The position numbers and the translations under genes are program-made. Source: Caldicoprobacter algeriensis (GTDB lineage: Bacteria > Bacillota > Clostridia > Caldicoprobacterales > Caldicoprobacteraceae). From it: a DNA stretch of 64,000 bases. The notes under the pieces were generated by a model. It made no database searches. It was not told the origin of the DNA and saw nothing but the letters and a program-made list of their open reading frames with translations. Positions 36,030 through 44,291 of the stretch are shown one piece after another. The stretch's first letter is position 1. Each line of letters starts with the position of its first letter. Where the stretch lies: contig NZ_JAHUQD010000009.1 of assembly GCF_023838525.1 (NCBI RefSeq), positions 1 to 64,000 on the forward strand, in the 5' to 3' direction.

Positions 36030-37841
36030 TTACCACTGCCATCCCTTGAATAGGTGGAAACTCCTGTTTTTCTGGAAGTATCTTACCTGATTCCTGAGGT
36101 AAGGGATCAGGTAATAGTCCACTCCCAGCGACCTTCCGGCACCGGCCAGCATGGCTATCGATGCCATGATGTACCACAGGTCTGGCAGACCAGTATTGGT
36201 GGAAGGAAGGCCTGTCGATAGCATAAAGTTGATGTTCATGGCAATAGATACCAGTCCAGCAATAAAGGTGAATATTCCGAATATGAAAGCTATTCCCAGC
36301 CCAATCTCGGTGATTACTATGAGCTTCTGGAACAGCAGGGCATTGGGGTATATGATGTTTTCGACTATCCAGGCATACCAGCCGGGAGTATGATCGCTGA
36401 CCAGGCTGATGATGGATGCCGATGATGTGGCATCGGTTGCGCCTCCAGGACCCAGCATTGCCCAATCACCGAACCAACCGGCCTGTATTTTTTGAATACC
36501 CGATGATAGCCACATGATTCCCAGCCATATTCTGAGCGGCACAAGCCAGAAGGTAAAGTTTCTTCGCTTGATGTGACCGATGGCTGTCTCTATGAAGGCG
36601 TTGTACGTTCTGGCCTTGTACAGGAACTGGTCGTAAATATAGTCCCATATAAGCTCAAGGCCACCTATTCCAAATAGATAGTGCATGTTTACCAGATGCT
36701 TCATGATGGTGGCCCATATACCGATCAGCAGAGGCAAGCCTTTGATCTGCGCCACCGCAAAGAAGGAACCTACCGACACCATTACGCCGTGAAGCTCGGG
36801 TTTAAACCTTTGTTTTTGAGTGCCCAAAATCTCTGCGGCAATGTTTTGTGCTGCGCATTTGCCTGATTGTAGGGCTGACTCGACCAGGGCCGGGAGCACA
36901 TTGCCGTTTTCTTTAAACTCCATTATGTCGCCGATGGCATATACATATGGATACTCAACGGTTTGCAGGTATTCGTTCACCACTATTCGGTTACGCTTGC
37001 CTAGTGTCAGCCCCAACTCCTTTGCAAACTCGTTTGCCTCAACGCCCCCGGTCCATATGAGGGTCCTGGTGGGTATAATGTCTCCGGTCTTCATGCAGAC
37101 TTTGTCAGGATGGACTTCGGTTATGGGTGTGTTGGTGTATACCTCTACGCCGTGTTTTTCAAAGAAGTTTACTATTTTTTTAGATAGCTTTTCGTCCAGT
37201 ATCGGGCAAATGGTGGGCAGCGCCTCAATGACCGCAAGCCGCACCTCTTCTTTGGGTATGTTGTACTCACGGCACAGGGTAACTGTCCATTCCATAAGTT
37301 CGCCCATCATTTCTACGCCGGTGAACCCGCCTCCACCAACTACAAATGTGAGCATTTCCTTGCGTTTATCAGGGTTTTGCTCCTTTGATGCCAGCTGGAA
37401 CATGTGTACTATGTGGTCGTGTATTTTCTGTGCATCCTCCAACGACCACAATGTGAAGGCGTATTCTTTCATCCCAGGGATCCCAAAATATGCGGGCTGA
37501 CTACCGGCGGCCAAAATCAAATAATCGAAGCTGTACTCATGGTTCGCCGATATCAGCTTTTTGTTTTTGAGGTCGGCCTTTTGTATTCTGTCGTGTACGA
37601 ATTTTACTTTTGTATATTGCAAAACGTGCTCGATTGACACCTTAACGCCCTTGGGTTCAATCCTGTGGCCAGCTACCTGATGGAGCTCGGTAAGCAGCGT
37701 GTGGTAGGGATTTTGATCTATAAGGGTGATCTCTACATCGCTTTGCTTTTTTAATAGTTTGTGCAAAGTTTTGGCCGCTTCCAATCCACCGTACCCTGCA
37801 CCCAGTATAACCACCTGCTTGGCGGACATCGCATCGGACAT
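36030..37841 (-). CDS. ndh2: Type II NADH dehydrogenase with C-terminal membrane domain (Ndh2 of the EET type)
   Basis: A 603-residue flavoprotein. The N-terminal 400 residues are an NDH-2: FAD-binding VVILGAGYGGLEAAK (Gly 14-19), an NAD-binding FVVGGGGFTGVEMMGEL and a late YAIGDIMEF. Ordinary NDH-2 stops near 400-420. This one adds about 180 residues with four hydrophobic helices (from RRNFTFWLVPLRIWLGIMW onward) in a DoxX-like pattern. The long form with a membrane tail is the kind used in flavin-based extracellular electron transfer. It should pass electrons from NADH to a quinone. ATG at 37841 follows AAGGAGG. A 12-bp tandem duplication spans the start, so MSDAMSAK offers two starts. Confidence 0.9.
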   Translation of the reverse strand: MSDAMSAKQVVILGAGYGGLEAAKTLHKLLKKQSDVEITLIDQNPYHTLLTELHQVAGHRIEPKGVKVSIEHVLQYTKVKFVHDRIQKADLKNKKLISANHEYSFDYLILAAGSQPAYFGIPGMKEYAFTLWSLEDAQKIHDHIVHMFQLASKEQNPDKRKEMLTFVVGGGGFTGVEMMGELMEWTVTLCREYNIPKEEVRLAVIEALPTICPILDEKLSKKIVNFFEKHGVEVYTNTPITEVHPDKVCMKTGDIIPTRTLIWTGGVEANEFAKELGLTLGKRNRIVVNEYLQTVEYPYVYAIGDIMEFKENGNVLPALVESALQSGKCAAQNIAAEILGTQKQRFKPELHGVMVSVGSFFAVAQIKGLPLLIGIWATIMKHLVNMHYLFGIGGLELIWDYIYDQFLYKARTYNAFIETAIGHIKRRNFTFWLVPLRIWLGIMWLSSGIQKIQAGWFGDWAMLGPGGATDATSSASIISLVSDHTPGWYAWIVENIIYPNALLFQKLIVITEIGLGIAFIFGIFTFIAGLVSIAMNINFMLSTGLPSTNTGLPDLWYIMASIAMLAGAGRSLGVDYYLIPYLRNQVRYFQKNRSFHLFKGWQW

Positions 37842-37887
37842 CGCATCTACCTCCTTTGAGTTATACGGATTATTTGTGCATAGAAAT

Positions 37888-37922
37888 GTGTTATAAAATT
37901 AACACTTATTAAAATTTTAACA
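37888..37922 (-). promoter_or_regulatory. Two tandem Rex-like operator sites before ndh2
   Basis: Site 1 (37889-37904, TGTTAT-AAAA-TTAACA) and site 2 (37907-37922, TATTAA-AATT-TTAACA) each differ at one position from TGTTAA-N4-TTAACA, the core of the clostridial Rex operator. Their centres are 18 bp apart. They lie about 45-80 bases before the ndh2 start on the minus strand. The rest of the 350-base divergent region holds TATAAT at 37999-38004, the likely pplA promoter, and a possible 28-codon ORF. Confidence 0.55.
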
Positions 37923-38046
37923 TATAATCTAAATGTTTAAAAGACATAAATTTATCAAATAAAAGATATAATTTTAACGAGCATATGCACAATATGTATA
38001 TAATAATGGTTAAAATCAAAGAAAATGGAGGGAGATTTATCTCAGG

Positions 38047-38133
38047 ATGAGCAAAACAGTGCTTATAATCCCTATTATTGAAAAAATTGGAGAGAATAAA
38101 CCGATAAAAGCATTGAATATATTTATGTTTTGA
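38047..38133 (+). CDS. Possible 28-residue leader ORF before the PplA-like gene
   Basis: ATG at 38047 follows GGAGGGAG (about 15 bases upstream) and reads 28 codons to TGA, starting MSKTVLIIPIIEKIGENKP. No family is recognised. The ORF is in the long 5' leader of the PplA-like gene. It may be chance. Confidence 0.2.
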   Translation: MSKTVLIIPIIEKIGENKPIKALNIFMF

Positions 38134-38191
38134 GATAGAATAGACAATGATTAAAAAATAACAACAAAAAGGAAAAGGAGGAGTGCATGCA

Positions 38192-38665
38192 ATGAAAAAG
38201 TTACTTAGCTTGGGATTAATAGTGCTGTTGACCATTGCTCTGTTAACAGCCTGTGGTGGTGGCGCCGCTAATGATTCCAATGAGCAAGGACAAGGAGCTA
38301 CCGAAGACAAGGGAGCTGAAACTGCCGCTTATAAAGATGGAACATATAAGGCTGAGGAGCCCAAATTTGACGATCACGGTTGGAAAGGGCAGATTGAAAT
38401 AAAGGTTGAAGGCGGCAAAATTACCGAAGTCAATTATGATGAGGTAAACCAGGAAGGCAAGAAGAAGAGCGAGGATACAGAGTATCATAAGAGATTCAAG
38501 GAACAAAAGAATGTAGACCTGTTGGATGCATATGAGACATTGGAGAAAGGCCTTGTTGAGAAGCAGGATCCCGACGCTGTTGATACTTACACCGGTGCCA
38601 CTGGCACAACAGAGAAATTCAAGACATTAGCAAAAGAAGCTTTAAAGGAAGCACAGAGCAAGTAA
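38192..38665 (+). CDS. pplA: PplA-like FMN-binding lipoprotein
   Basis: A 157-residue surface lipoprotein. The signal peptide ends in LLTAC (Cys 21). After an acidic linker a single FMN-binding domain follows (YKDGTYKAEEPKFDDHGWKG, then VEGGKITEVNYDEVN). It contains DTYTGATGTTEKF, whose TGAT (134-137) is the motif where ApbE enzymes attach FMN to Thr. Listeria PplA has two such domains and this has one. It would relay electrons outside the membrane. ATG at 38192 follows AGGAGGAG. The ApbE gene is next, 191 bases on, with a partial terminator between that would give excess lipoprotein transcript. Confidence 0.87.
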   Translation: MKKLLSLGLIVLLTIALLTACGGGAANDSNEQGQGATEDKGAETAAYKDGTYKAEEPKFDDHGWKGQIEIKVEGGKITEVNYDEVNQEGKKKSEDTEYHKRFKEQKNVDLLDAYETLEKGLVEKQDPDAVDTYTGATGTTEKFKTLAKEALKEAQSK

Positions 38666-38674
38666 AATTTAAAT

Positions 38675-38706
38675 AAAAGACCTGTCGTAAGACAGGTCTT
38701 TTATTT
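38675..38706 (+). terminator. Terminator between the PplA-like gene and apbE
   Basis: Perfect 12-bp arms AAAAGACCTGTC and GACAGGTCTTTT with loop GTAA are followed by ATTT. The distal genes may depend on read-through or on a second promoter near 38760. Confidence 0.8.
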
Positions 38707-38856
38707 AATCGTAATTGTGTTTTTGAAAAGCTTGTCATAAGGGGTATCAGATGGTATTATATTTTATGTTGAATTAGGGCGTCGAAAAAATAAATTTAAA
38801 AAGCCACACTGTATGGATGTTACATCAAAATCAAATGGAGAGATGGGGGTTTACAT

Positions 38857-39915
38857 TTGAAAAGGTACCAACGAATTCGTGCTTTAATCATAGCGATTTT
38901 TTTATTAGGAGTGGCTTTGCAGGGCTGCGCAAGGACAGCAGGGCCTCAGGAATACCGCAAGGATATATTTGCTCTCAATACGTGGGTCAATATACGCATA
39001 TATGCGGGCAAAGAAGGGCCCGATATTTTGGATAAGGCTATAAAGCGGATTGAAGAAATAGAGAACCGCATGAGCGTTACGATACAGGACAGCGACGTGA
39101 GCCGTATAAACAGCAATGCCGGCAAGCAGCCCGTGAAAGTACACGATGACACCTTTGAAGTCATAAAAAAGGCATTGGAGTATGCAGAAATATCCAATGG
39201 AGCCTTTGACATAACCATATATCCCATCGTAAAGCTGTGGGGGATCACATCTGAGCATCCCCGGGTGCCTACAGAGGCCGAGATACAAGATAAGCTGAGG
39301 TTTGTGGACTATCGCAACGTTGTGCTAAACGAGGCCGAGAAGACCGTTTACCTTAAAGAGCCTGGCATGGGCATTGATTTGGGGGCCATTGCCAAGGGAT
39401 ACGCCGCCGATGAAGTGGCTAGGATTTTAAAAGAGGAAGGCGTGGTGCACGCCCTTATAAACATGGGTGGAAATGTGGTGGCCATGGGCGGTAAGCCCAA
39501 TGGCCAGCCCTGGAGAATAGGCGTACAGGATCCTAGAGCTGAAGGAGCGCGGCGCCATATTGCTATTATAGAGGTAATGGACGGAAGCGTTGTCAGCTCG
39601 GGCGATTATGAACGCTATATCGTAGATATTTATAAGAAGACAGGAAAGAGGTACCATCACATATTTGACCCTTCGACGGGTTATCCCGCAAACAGCGGGC
39701 TTATGGCCACAACGGTGGTCGCTCCAAACTCCATTGATGCCGATGCGCTGTCTACAACTGTATTTATCATGGGGGTCGAAAGAGGGCTTGAACTCGTTGA
39801 TAAGTTGGAGGGCATAGATGCCCTGGCTATCACATTTGATAAGAAAATATATACCTCAAAAGGTCTAAAGGGGAAGCTGATTGTGACCGATAAGGAGTAT
39901 GAGCTTCAGCCATGA
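38857..39915 (+). CDS. apbE: FAD:protein FMN transferase (ApbE), lipoprotein
   Basis: A 352-residue ApbE/FmnB that attaches FMN from FAD covalently to Thr of target proteins. A lipobox LQGC (Cys 24) places it outside the membrane, beside its likely substrate, the PplA-like lipoprotein. Family motifs include ISNGAFDITIYPIVKLWG, IDLGAIAKGYAADE, ALINMGGNVVAMGG and DPSTGYPANSG. DADALSTTVFIMG holds the Mg-binding Asp and Thr. The TTG start follows GGGGG by seven bases. The stop overlaps the start of the EetA-like gene (ATGA), so translation is coupled. Confidence 0.95.
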   Translation: MKRYQRIRALIIAIFLLGVALQGCARTAGPQEYRKDIFALNTWVNIRIYAGKEGPDILDKAIKRIEEIENRMSVTIQDSDVSRINSNAGKQPVKVHDDTFEVIKKALEYAEISNGAFDITIYPIVKLWGITSEHPRVPTEAEIQDKLRFVDYRNVVLNEAEKTVYLKEPGMGIDLGAIAKGYAADEVARILKEEGVVHALINMGGNVVAMGGKPNGQPWRIGVQDPRAEGARRHIAIIEVMDGSVVSSGDYERYIVDIYKKTGKRYHHIFDPSTGYPANSGLMATTVVAPNSIDADALSTTVFIMGVERGLELVDKLEGIDALAITFDKKIYTSKGLKGKLIVTDKEYELQP

Positions 39916-40310
39916 GGATGTCGATGAAAATAGGGGACCTGGTGGTATACCTATTTGCAGCAGCGTTGGTTGCGGTAGGCTTGATGGGCATGTATGCCAT
40001 GGGGACACAGGGTGGCGATAAAAGTGTAGTGGTTGAGCTGGATGGCAAAGAGGTGTATTCCTGCCGTATATATAAAGGTATGGCTCCTGTGGAGTTTCGT
40101 GTGGATGCTGGAAACGGCAAATATAATGTTGTATCGGTAACATATGAAGAGGTAAAAATAAAAGAAGCCAACTGTCCTGATCAGGTTTGCGTAAAGTCAG
40201 GTCCCATTCGTCATGCCGGTCAAGCCATAGTGTGCCTGCCTCATAGGGTGGTCGTGAAGATAACGGCTGGCCATGAAGAAACGCCCGATGTAGATGATAT
40301 TGCATCTTGA
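39912..40310 (+). CDS. eetA: NusG domain II protein (EetA-like)
   Basis: A 132-residue protein with one N-terminal membrane helix (LVVYLFAAALVAVGLMGMYAM) and an extracellular NusG-domain-II beta fold. It includes ANCPDQVCVKSGPIRHAGQ and IVCLPHRVVVKI, a Cys pair plus a third Cys that is conserved in this group. The same domain is found in EetA of the flavin-based extracellular electron transfer operon, where it is essential but not understood. It overlaps apbE and is followed by the EetB-like gene after 11 bases. An alternative is a partner of an Rnf-like complex, but no rnf genes are present here. Confidence 0.85.
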   Translation: MRMSMKIGDLVVYLFAAALVAVGLMGMYAMGTQGGDKSVVVELDGKEVYSCRIYKGMAPVEFRVDAGNGKYNVVSVTYEEVKIKEANCPDQVCVKSGPIRHAGQAIVCLPHRVVVKITAGHEETPDVDDIAS

Positions 40311-40321
40311 GGAGAAAGTTT

Positions 40322-40840
40322 ATGAATAAAGTTAGAAAGATGGTCATGCTGGCGCTTATCATTTCGCAGGCTTTAGTTTTGCATCTGATAGAGGGTTTTA
40401 TGCCGGTTGTGGCTCCGGGGATAAAGCTGGGATTGGCCAACATTATGACCCTGGTCACTTTGGTACTCTTCGGCTTTAAAGAGGCGTTAGTGGTAGTTAT
40501 AGTTCGCTCTGTGCTGGGTTCGCTTCTTGCAGGCAGCGTTACGGCAATGCTTTACAGCCTTGCGGGTGGGATTTTGAGCTGTTTGGTGATGGGCTGGTTG
40601 TATTTCAGGTGGAGGGCTTATTTCAGCATGATGGGCATTAGCACAGCAGGAGCTATATTCCATAATATAGGGCAGCTGCTGGTGGCGTCATGGGTGTTTG
40701 GAACGATAGGTATATTGTTTACCTATTTGCCTGTGTTGACCGTTGCTGCTGTGGGTACTGGATTTTTTGTAGGTCTGGCATCCAGGTATATTATTAAATA
40801 CCTAGAAGAGCAAAAGTGGTTTAAGTGGGAAAGGGGTTAA
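40322..40840 (+). CDS. eetB: Gx transporter / heptaprenyl diphosphate synthase component I family (EetB-like)
   Basis: A 172-residue integral membrane protein with five or six helices. The stretch PGIKLGLANIMTLVTLVLFGFKEALVV and RSVLGSLLAGS are typical of the Hpre_diP_synt_I family, an ECF-S-like fold named from its frequent linkage to polyprenyl synthases. EetB of the extracellular electron transfer operon belongs here. Its true role is unknown. ATG at 40322 follows AGGAG by about seven bases. It is directly followed by the polyprenyl synthase gene, five bases later. Confidence 0.87.
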   Translation: MNKVRKMVMLALIISQALVLHLIEGFMPVVAPGIKLGLANIMTLVTLVLFGFKEALVVVIVRSVLGSLLAGSVTAMLYSLAGGILSCLVMGWLYFRWRAYFSMMGISTAGAIFHNIGQLLVASWVFGTIGILFTYLPVLTVAAVGTGFFVGLASRYIIKYLEEQKWFKWERG

Positions 40841-40844
40841 ACAG

Positions 40845-41834
40845 TTGTTGATGAAGAGTCAAAGCAAAAGGTTAACCGTGAGCTATGTCGATATAATCGG
40901 GGATGAGCTTAAAAGGGTTGATGAGCACATCAAAGCCACCCTCTTGTCCAAGCAAAAGGTGTTGGAAGCGGCTTTGAGGGAACTGCTGGAGGCCGGCGGC
41001 AAAAGGCTTCGACCTGCCCTGGTGTTGCTTTCGGGCAAGTTTGGAAAGTATGACGATAAAAAGCTCATCCCTTTGGCGGCGGCCGTTGAGATACTACACA
41101 TGGCTACCCTGGTCCATGATGATATAATCGACGACTCAAAGATACGGAGGGGCAGGCCTACGGTTCAGTCGCGGTGGGGGAAAGACATAGCCGTCTTTAC
41201 GGGTGATTTTTTGTTTGCCAAAACCTTTTTGCTGCTTGCCCACAGCACAACATTTGAAAACATGCGGGGCCTATCCAAGGTGGTTAAGGCCATCTGCGAA
41301 GGCGAGATTGCACAGTACCAATCGAGGTATGACAAATACGTCACCGTTAAGCAATACTTGAAGAGGATAGGGCGTAAGACGGCACTGCTGTTTGCACTGA
41401 GCTGTTATGTTGGAGCGCATGAAAGCGAGTGCCCGTCAAAGGTTGTGCGGTGCTTGAGGGAGTTTGGATTTAACTTTGGCATGGCATTTCAAATCACCGA
41501 TGACCTGCTGGATTTTACAGGCGATCCTGCTAAGACTGGTAAGCCGGTGGGAAGCGATTTCGTTCAAGGGGTGTATACTCTGCCCTTGATATATGCCATC
41601 AACTCATCCTATAGAGACGAGGTTATAAAGATTTTGGATAAAGAAAGCTATGTTCCGGAAGATGTGGAACGGGTGATTGAATTGGTACATGCAAGTGGGG
41701 GTATTGAATACAGCAGAAATATGGCCAGAAGCTATTTAAAGCGTGCCAGCACATTTATTGATGGCCTTGCGCCTATTCCAGCCAAAGCGGCGCTGGAGAA
41801 TCTTTTAGATGGGCTCACCGAGCGCAGCTATTGA
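40845..41834 (+). CDS. Polyprenyl diphosphate synthase (DmkB-like)
   Basis: A 329-residue all-trans polyprenyl synthase. The two Asp-rich motifs are HDDIIDDSKIRRG near residue 90 and DDLLDFTGD near 220. GGKRLRPALVLL is also typical. It builds the isoprenoid tail of a quinone from IPP and an allylic diphosphate. In EET loci this gene (dmkB) supplies demethylmenaquinone for Ndh2. The prenyltransferase dmkA is not in the window. TTG at 40845 follows AAAGGGG by eight bases. ATG at 40851 is also possible. Confidence 0.93.
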   Translation: MLMKSQSKRLTVSYVDIIGDELKRVDEHIKATLLSKQKVLEAALRELLEAGGKRLRPALVLLSGKFGKYDDKKLIPLAAAVEILHMATLVHDDIIDDSKIRRGRPTVQSRWGKDIAVFTGDFLFAKTFLLLAHSTTFENMRGLSKVVKAICEGEIAQYQSRYDKYVTVKQYLKRIGRKTALLFALSCYVGAHESECPSKVVRCLREFGFNFGMAFQITDDLLDFTGDPAKTGKPVGSDFVQGVYTLPLIYAINSSYRDEVIKILDKESYVPEDVERVIELVHASGGIEYSRNMARSYLKRASTFIDGLAPIPAKAALENLLDGLTERSY

Positions 41835-41848
41835 AGCAAGGCAGTAGG

Positions 41849-41940
41849 TTTAGGTATTTAGTTAAAAAATTGGAGCGTTTTTGGCTGCAATCCAGCAAAT
41901 ATAGTTGAAAATATATACTGCTGATGCTAAAATACCTAAA
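41849..41940 (+). repeat. Long-range inverted repeat upstream of proS
   Basis: TTTAGGTATTTAG (41849-41861) pairs with CTAAAATACCTAAA (41927-41940) with one bulged base, enclosing 65 bases that hold smaller pairings around GCAGCA/TGCTG. It lies in the leader of proS, or at the end of the preceding operon. It has no T-box or poly-T end. Function unknown. Confidence 0.45.
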
Positions 41941-41997
41941 TAAGAAACCGAGGGAATTGTTGTAAACATCGCGTGTTTTGTGAAAGGAGCTTGGTGT

Positions 41998-43443
41998 ATG
42001 GAAAAAAAGCAACAGGAGTTTGTTACCTATATAACTCCTAGGGAAGAGGACTTTTCTCAGTGGTATACCGATGTGATTTTAAAGGCGGACCTGGTCGATT
42101 ATGCTCCGGTAAAGGGCTGCATGGTAATCAAGCCATATGGATATGCCATATGGGAGAACATCCAAAAGGAGCTGGATGAGCGGTTTAAGGCCACCGGCCA
42201 TAAAAATGCATACTTCCCTCTGTTCATACCCGAGAGCCTTTTGCGCAAGGAGGCCGAACATGTAGAAGGGTTTGCCCCTGAGGTGGCCTGGGTTACCCGG
42301 GGCGGAAGCGAGGAGCTGGCCGAGCCTTTGGTGGTCAGGCCAACATCTGAGACCATAATATGTGCAATGTACGCCAAATGGGTGCAGTCTTACAGGGACC
42401 TGCCCATACTGTACAACCAGTGGTGCAACGTGGTGCGCTGGGAAAAATCGACCAGGCCTTTTTTGAGGACTGCCGAGTTCCTGTGGCAGGAGGGCCATAC
42501 GGTGCATGCCACCGAAGAAGAGGCCGAAGAGGAGACGCTGAAGATTTTGGGCATATACAAGGAGTTTGCTGAAAACGTTCTGGCTATCCCTGTCGTTGTC
42601 GGCCGTAAGTCCGAGAAGGAGAAGTTTGCCGGCGCCTTGCGCACTTATACCATGGAGGCCATGATGCAGGACGGCAAAGCCCTTCAAGCGGGGACGTCGC
42701 ACAATTTGGGCCAGCATTTTGCCAAGGTGTTTGATATACAGTATTTAGATAAGGATGGTCAGCTCAAATACGCATGGCAGACTTCATGGGGCGTATCCAC
42801 ACGGCTGATAGGCGCTATAATAATGGTACACGGAGATGAGCGCGGTCTGGTATTGCCCCCTAAGGTTGCTCCTGTACAGGTGATCATCGTGCCCATTGCC
42901 ATTCACAAGGAGGGCGTGCTGGACAAAGCCAGAGAGGTATACAGGCAGATTGCTGATGCCGGCATTCGCGTAGAAATTGACGAGAGGGATACGCAGACGC
43001 CGGGCTGGAAGTTCAACGAGTGGGAGCTCAAAGGAGTGCCGGTGCGCCTTGAGATAGGGCCCAAGGACATAGAGAAAAACCAGGTGGTACTGGTGCGCCG
43101 CGACAACTTTGAGAAAGTATCTGTACCCATGGATAACGTTGTGCAGGCCATAAACGATATGCTTGTCGAGGTGCATAAGGGAATATATAACAAGGCCTTG
43201 AAGATGCGAGAGAATTTTACCCATGTGGCACGCAATTTTGATGAGTTTAAAGAGGCTATAGAGGTAAAGAAGGGCTTTGTCAAGGCCATGTGGTGCGGCG
43301 AGAGGGAGTGCGAGGACAATATAAAAGCAGAGACCGGTGCTACTACCAGATGTATACCTTTTGAACAGGAGCATATAGATGACCACTGCGTTTATTGCAG
43401 GCGCCCGGCCAAACATATGGTGTACTTTGCTAGGGCATACTAA
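41998..43443 (+). CDS. proS: Prolyl-tRNA synthetase, archaeal/eukaryotic type
   Basis: A 481-residue class II synthetase that charges tRNA-Pro. It is the short type without the bacterial editing insertion. Class II motifs are seen in [18 protein letters not shown], in [31 protein letters not shown] and in the late [22 protein letters not shown]. The C-terminal domain has four Cys ([12 protein letters not shown]) and ends FARAY, the conserved terminal Tyr of this type. ATG at 41998 follows AAAGGAG. It is single. Many thermophilic Clostridia carry this form. Confidence 0.97.
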   Translation: MEKKQQEFVTYITPREEDFSQWYTDVILKADLVDYAPVKGCMVIKPYGYAIWENIQKELDERFKATGHKNAYFPLFIPESLLRKEAEHVEGFAPEVAWVTRGGSEELAEPLVVRPTSETIICAMYAKWVQSYRDLPILYNQWCNVVRWEKSTRPFLRTAEFLWQEGHTVHATEEEAEEETLKILGIYKEFAENVLAIPVVVGRKSEKEKFAGALRTYTMEAMMQDGKALQAGTSHNLGQHFAKVFDIQYLDKDGQLKYAWQTSWGVSTRLIGAIIMVHGDERGLVLPPKVAPVQVIIVPIAIHKEGVLDKAREVYRQIADAGIRVEIDERDTQTPGWKFNEWELKGVPVRLEIGPKDIEKNQVVLVRRDNFEKVSVPMDNVVQAINDMLVEVHKGIYNKALKMRENFTHVARNFDEFKEAIEVKKGFVKAMWCGERECEDNIKAETGATTRCIPFEQEHIDDHCVYCRRPAKHMVYFARAY

Positions 43444-43552
43444 ACCTGCGATGAAAATGGTGAAGGTATTTTTACAGGATGATGGAATGGGCTATGGGGT
43501 TTGTTTTGTGGCATGATTTGGGAAATAAGGAACGCGAAGTATTGTAAGATGG

Positions 43553-43596
43553 CTTTCCTGGCTGCTTGGATATTGATTTCAAGCAGCCAGGGAAAG
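43553..43596 (+). terminator. Long hairpin after proS
   Basis: A 16-bp stem with one bulge, CTTTCCTGGCTGCTTG against CAAGCAGCCAGGGAAAG, has an 11-base loop. It lacks a T run, so it may be a processing or stability element instead of a classical terminator. Confidence 0.5.
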
Positions 43597-43609
43597 TAAA
43601 AATTTCTAC

Positions 43610-43638
43610 TTTACAAAACGGCTGTATTGGGTTATAAT
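43610..43638 (+). promoter_or_regulatory. Promoter of the tRNA-Ala gene
   Basis: TTTACA, 17 bases and TATAAT lie 33 bases before the tRNA 5' end. Confidence 0.8.
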
Positions 43639-43670
43639 ATAACTCGCTAGTTGACACAAGTCCATATCGT

Positions 43671-43746
43671 GGGGCTATAGCTCAGTTGGGAGAGCGCAAC
43701 ACTGGCAGTGTTGAGGCCAGGGGTTCGAATCCCCTTAGCTCCACCA
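43671..43746 (+). tRNA. tRNA-Ala (anticodon GGC)
   Basis: A full 76-base cloverleaf with encoded CCA. Acceptor GGGGCTA pairs with TAGCTCC (one G-U), the D arm is GCTC...GAGC, the anticodon stem is CAACA/TGTTG with loop CTGGCAG, and the T arm is AGGGG-TTCGAAT-CCCCT. The anticodon GGC reads GCC and GCU alanine codons. It has its own promoter and terminator and is a single-gene unit. Confidence 0.97.
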
Positions 43747-43754
43747 TAGGCAAG

Positions 43755-43790
43755 ACCGCCTGATAATGAAGTCAGGTGGTGTTTTTGTTT
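43755..43790 (+). terminator. Terminator after tRNA-Ala
   Basis: ACCGCCTGA pairs with TCAGGTGGT (one G-U) and is followed by GTTTTTGTTTTT. Confidence 0.8.
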
Positions 43791-44011
43791 TTGGATAAAA
43801 TTTTTCAAGCTTATTTTGTAAAAGCTCATTTCGTATAGGGAATGAAAGTGAGGCCTTTTAAAAGAGGTATAAAATATTTAGAAAGATGGATGATAGTTCA
43901 TTATTCTGTAAAAACACTTAACGGTTATATGCTGTAGGTACCATTTATAAGTAGGTGCAAAGTTGTTTTTTTAGAAAAAATCTTTAGTGAAGTGACTGAG
44001 GTGGTTGTGAA

Positions 44012-44291
44012 ATGGAGGACATGACGCCGCATGAGCGTATGATGTATGCAATGAGAGGGGGTATGCCAGACCGGGTTCCCGTTGCACCTGACATATCCAA
44101 CTGGATTATATATACTCTGTGTAAGTAACCCTTGTAGATCTTTTTGAGGGTGGACTTGAAGCAGTAACCTATGTGCTATATGATTGTCCCGATTTGTTTG
44201 AAGAGCTAATAGCGCTTTACCATAGGTGGATTGTTAAACAGTGTGAAATGGCTATTGATGCCGGAACGGATTTACGAGAAAGGGGATTGCC
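44012..44291 (+). pseudogene. Remnant of a uroporphyrinogen-decarboxylase-like (URO-D family) gene
   Basis: ATG at 44012 opens a normal URO-D family start (MTPHERMMYAMRGGMPDRVP) but meets TAA at 44126 after 38 codons. From 44134, in another frame, the text EAVTYVLYDCPDLFEELIAL and IVKQCEMAIDAGTD resembles a middle part of the same family, then runs out at the mannosidase start. At least the stretch between and the whole C-terminal half are missing. Intact relatives are B12-dependent methyltransferases or hydrolase partners in sugar gene clusters. The decay and its place beside the glycosidase suggest a lost member of this locus. The preceding 230 bases after the tRNA hold no gene. Confidence 0.75.

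Noticed and set aside
41835-41997. T-box riboswitch before proS
   Set aside because: The T-box core sequence and antiterminator pairing are absent. Only an inverted repeat is present.
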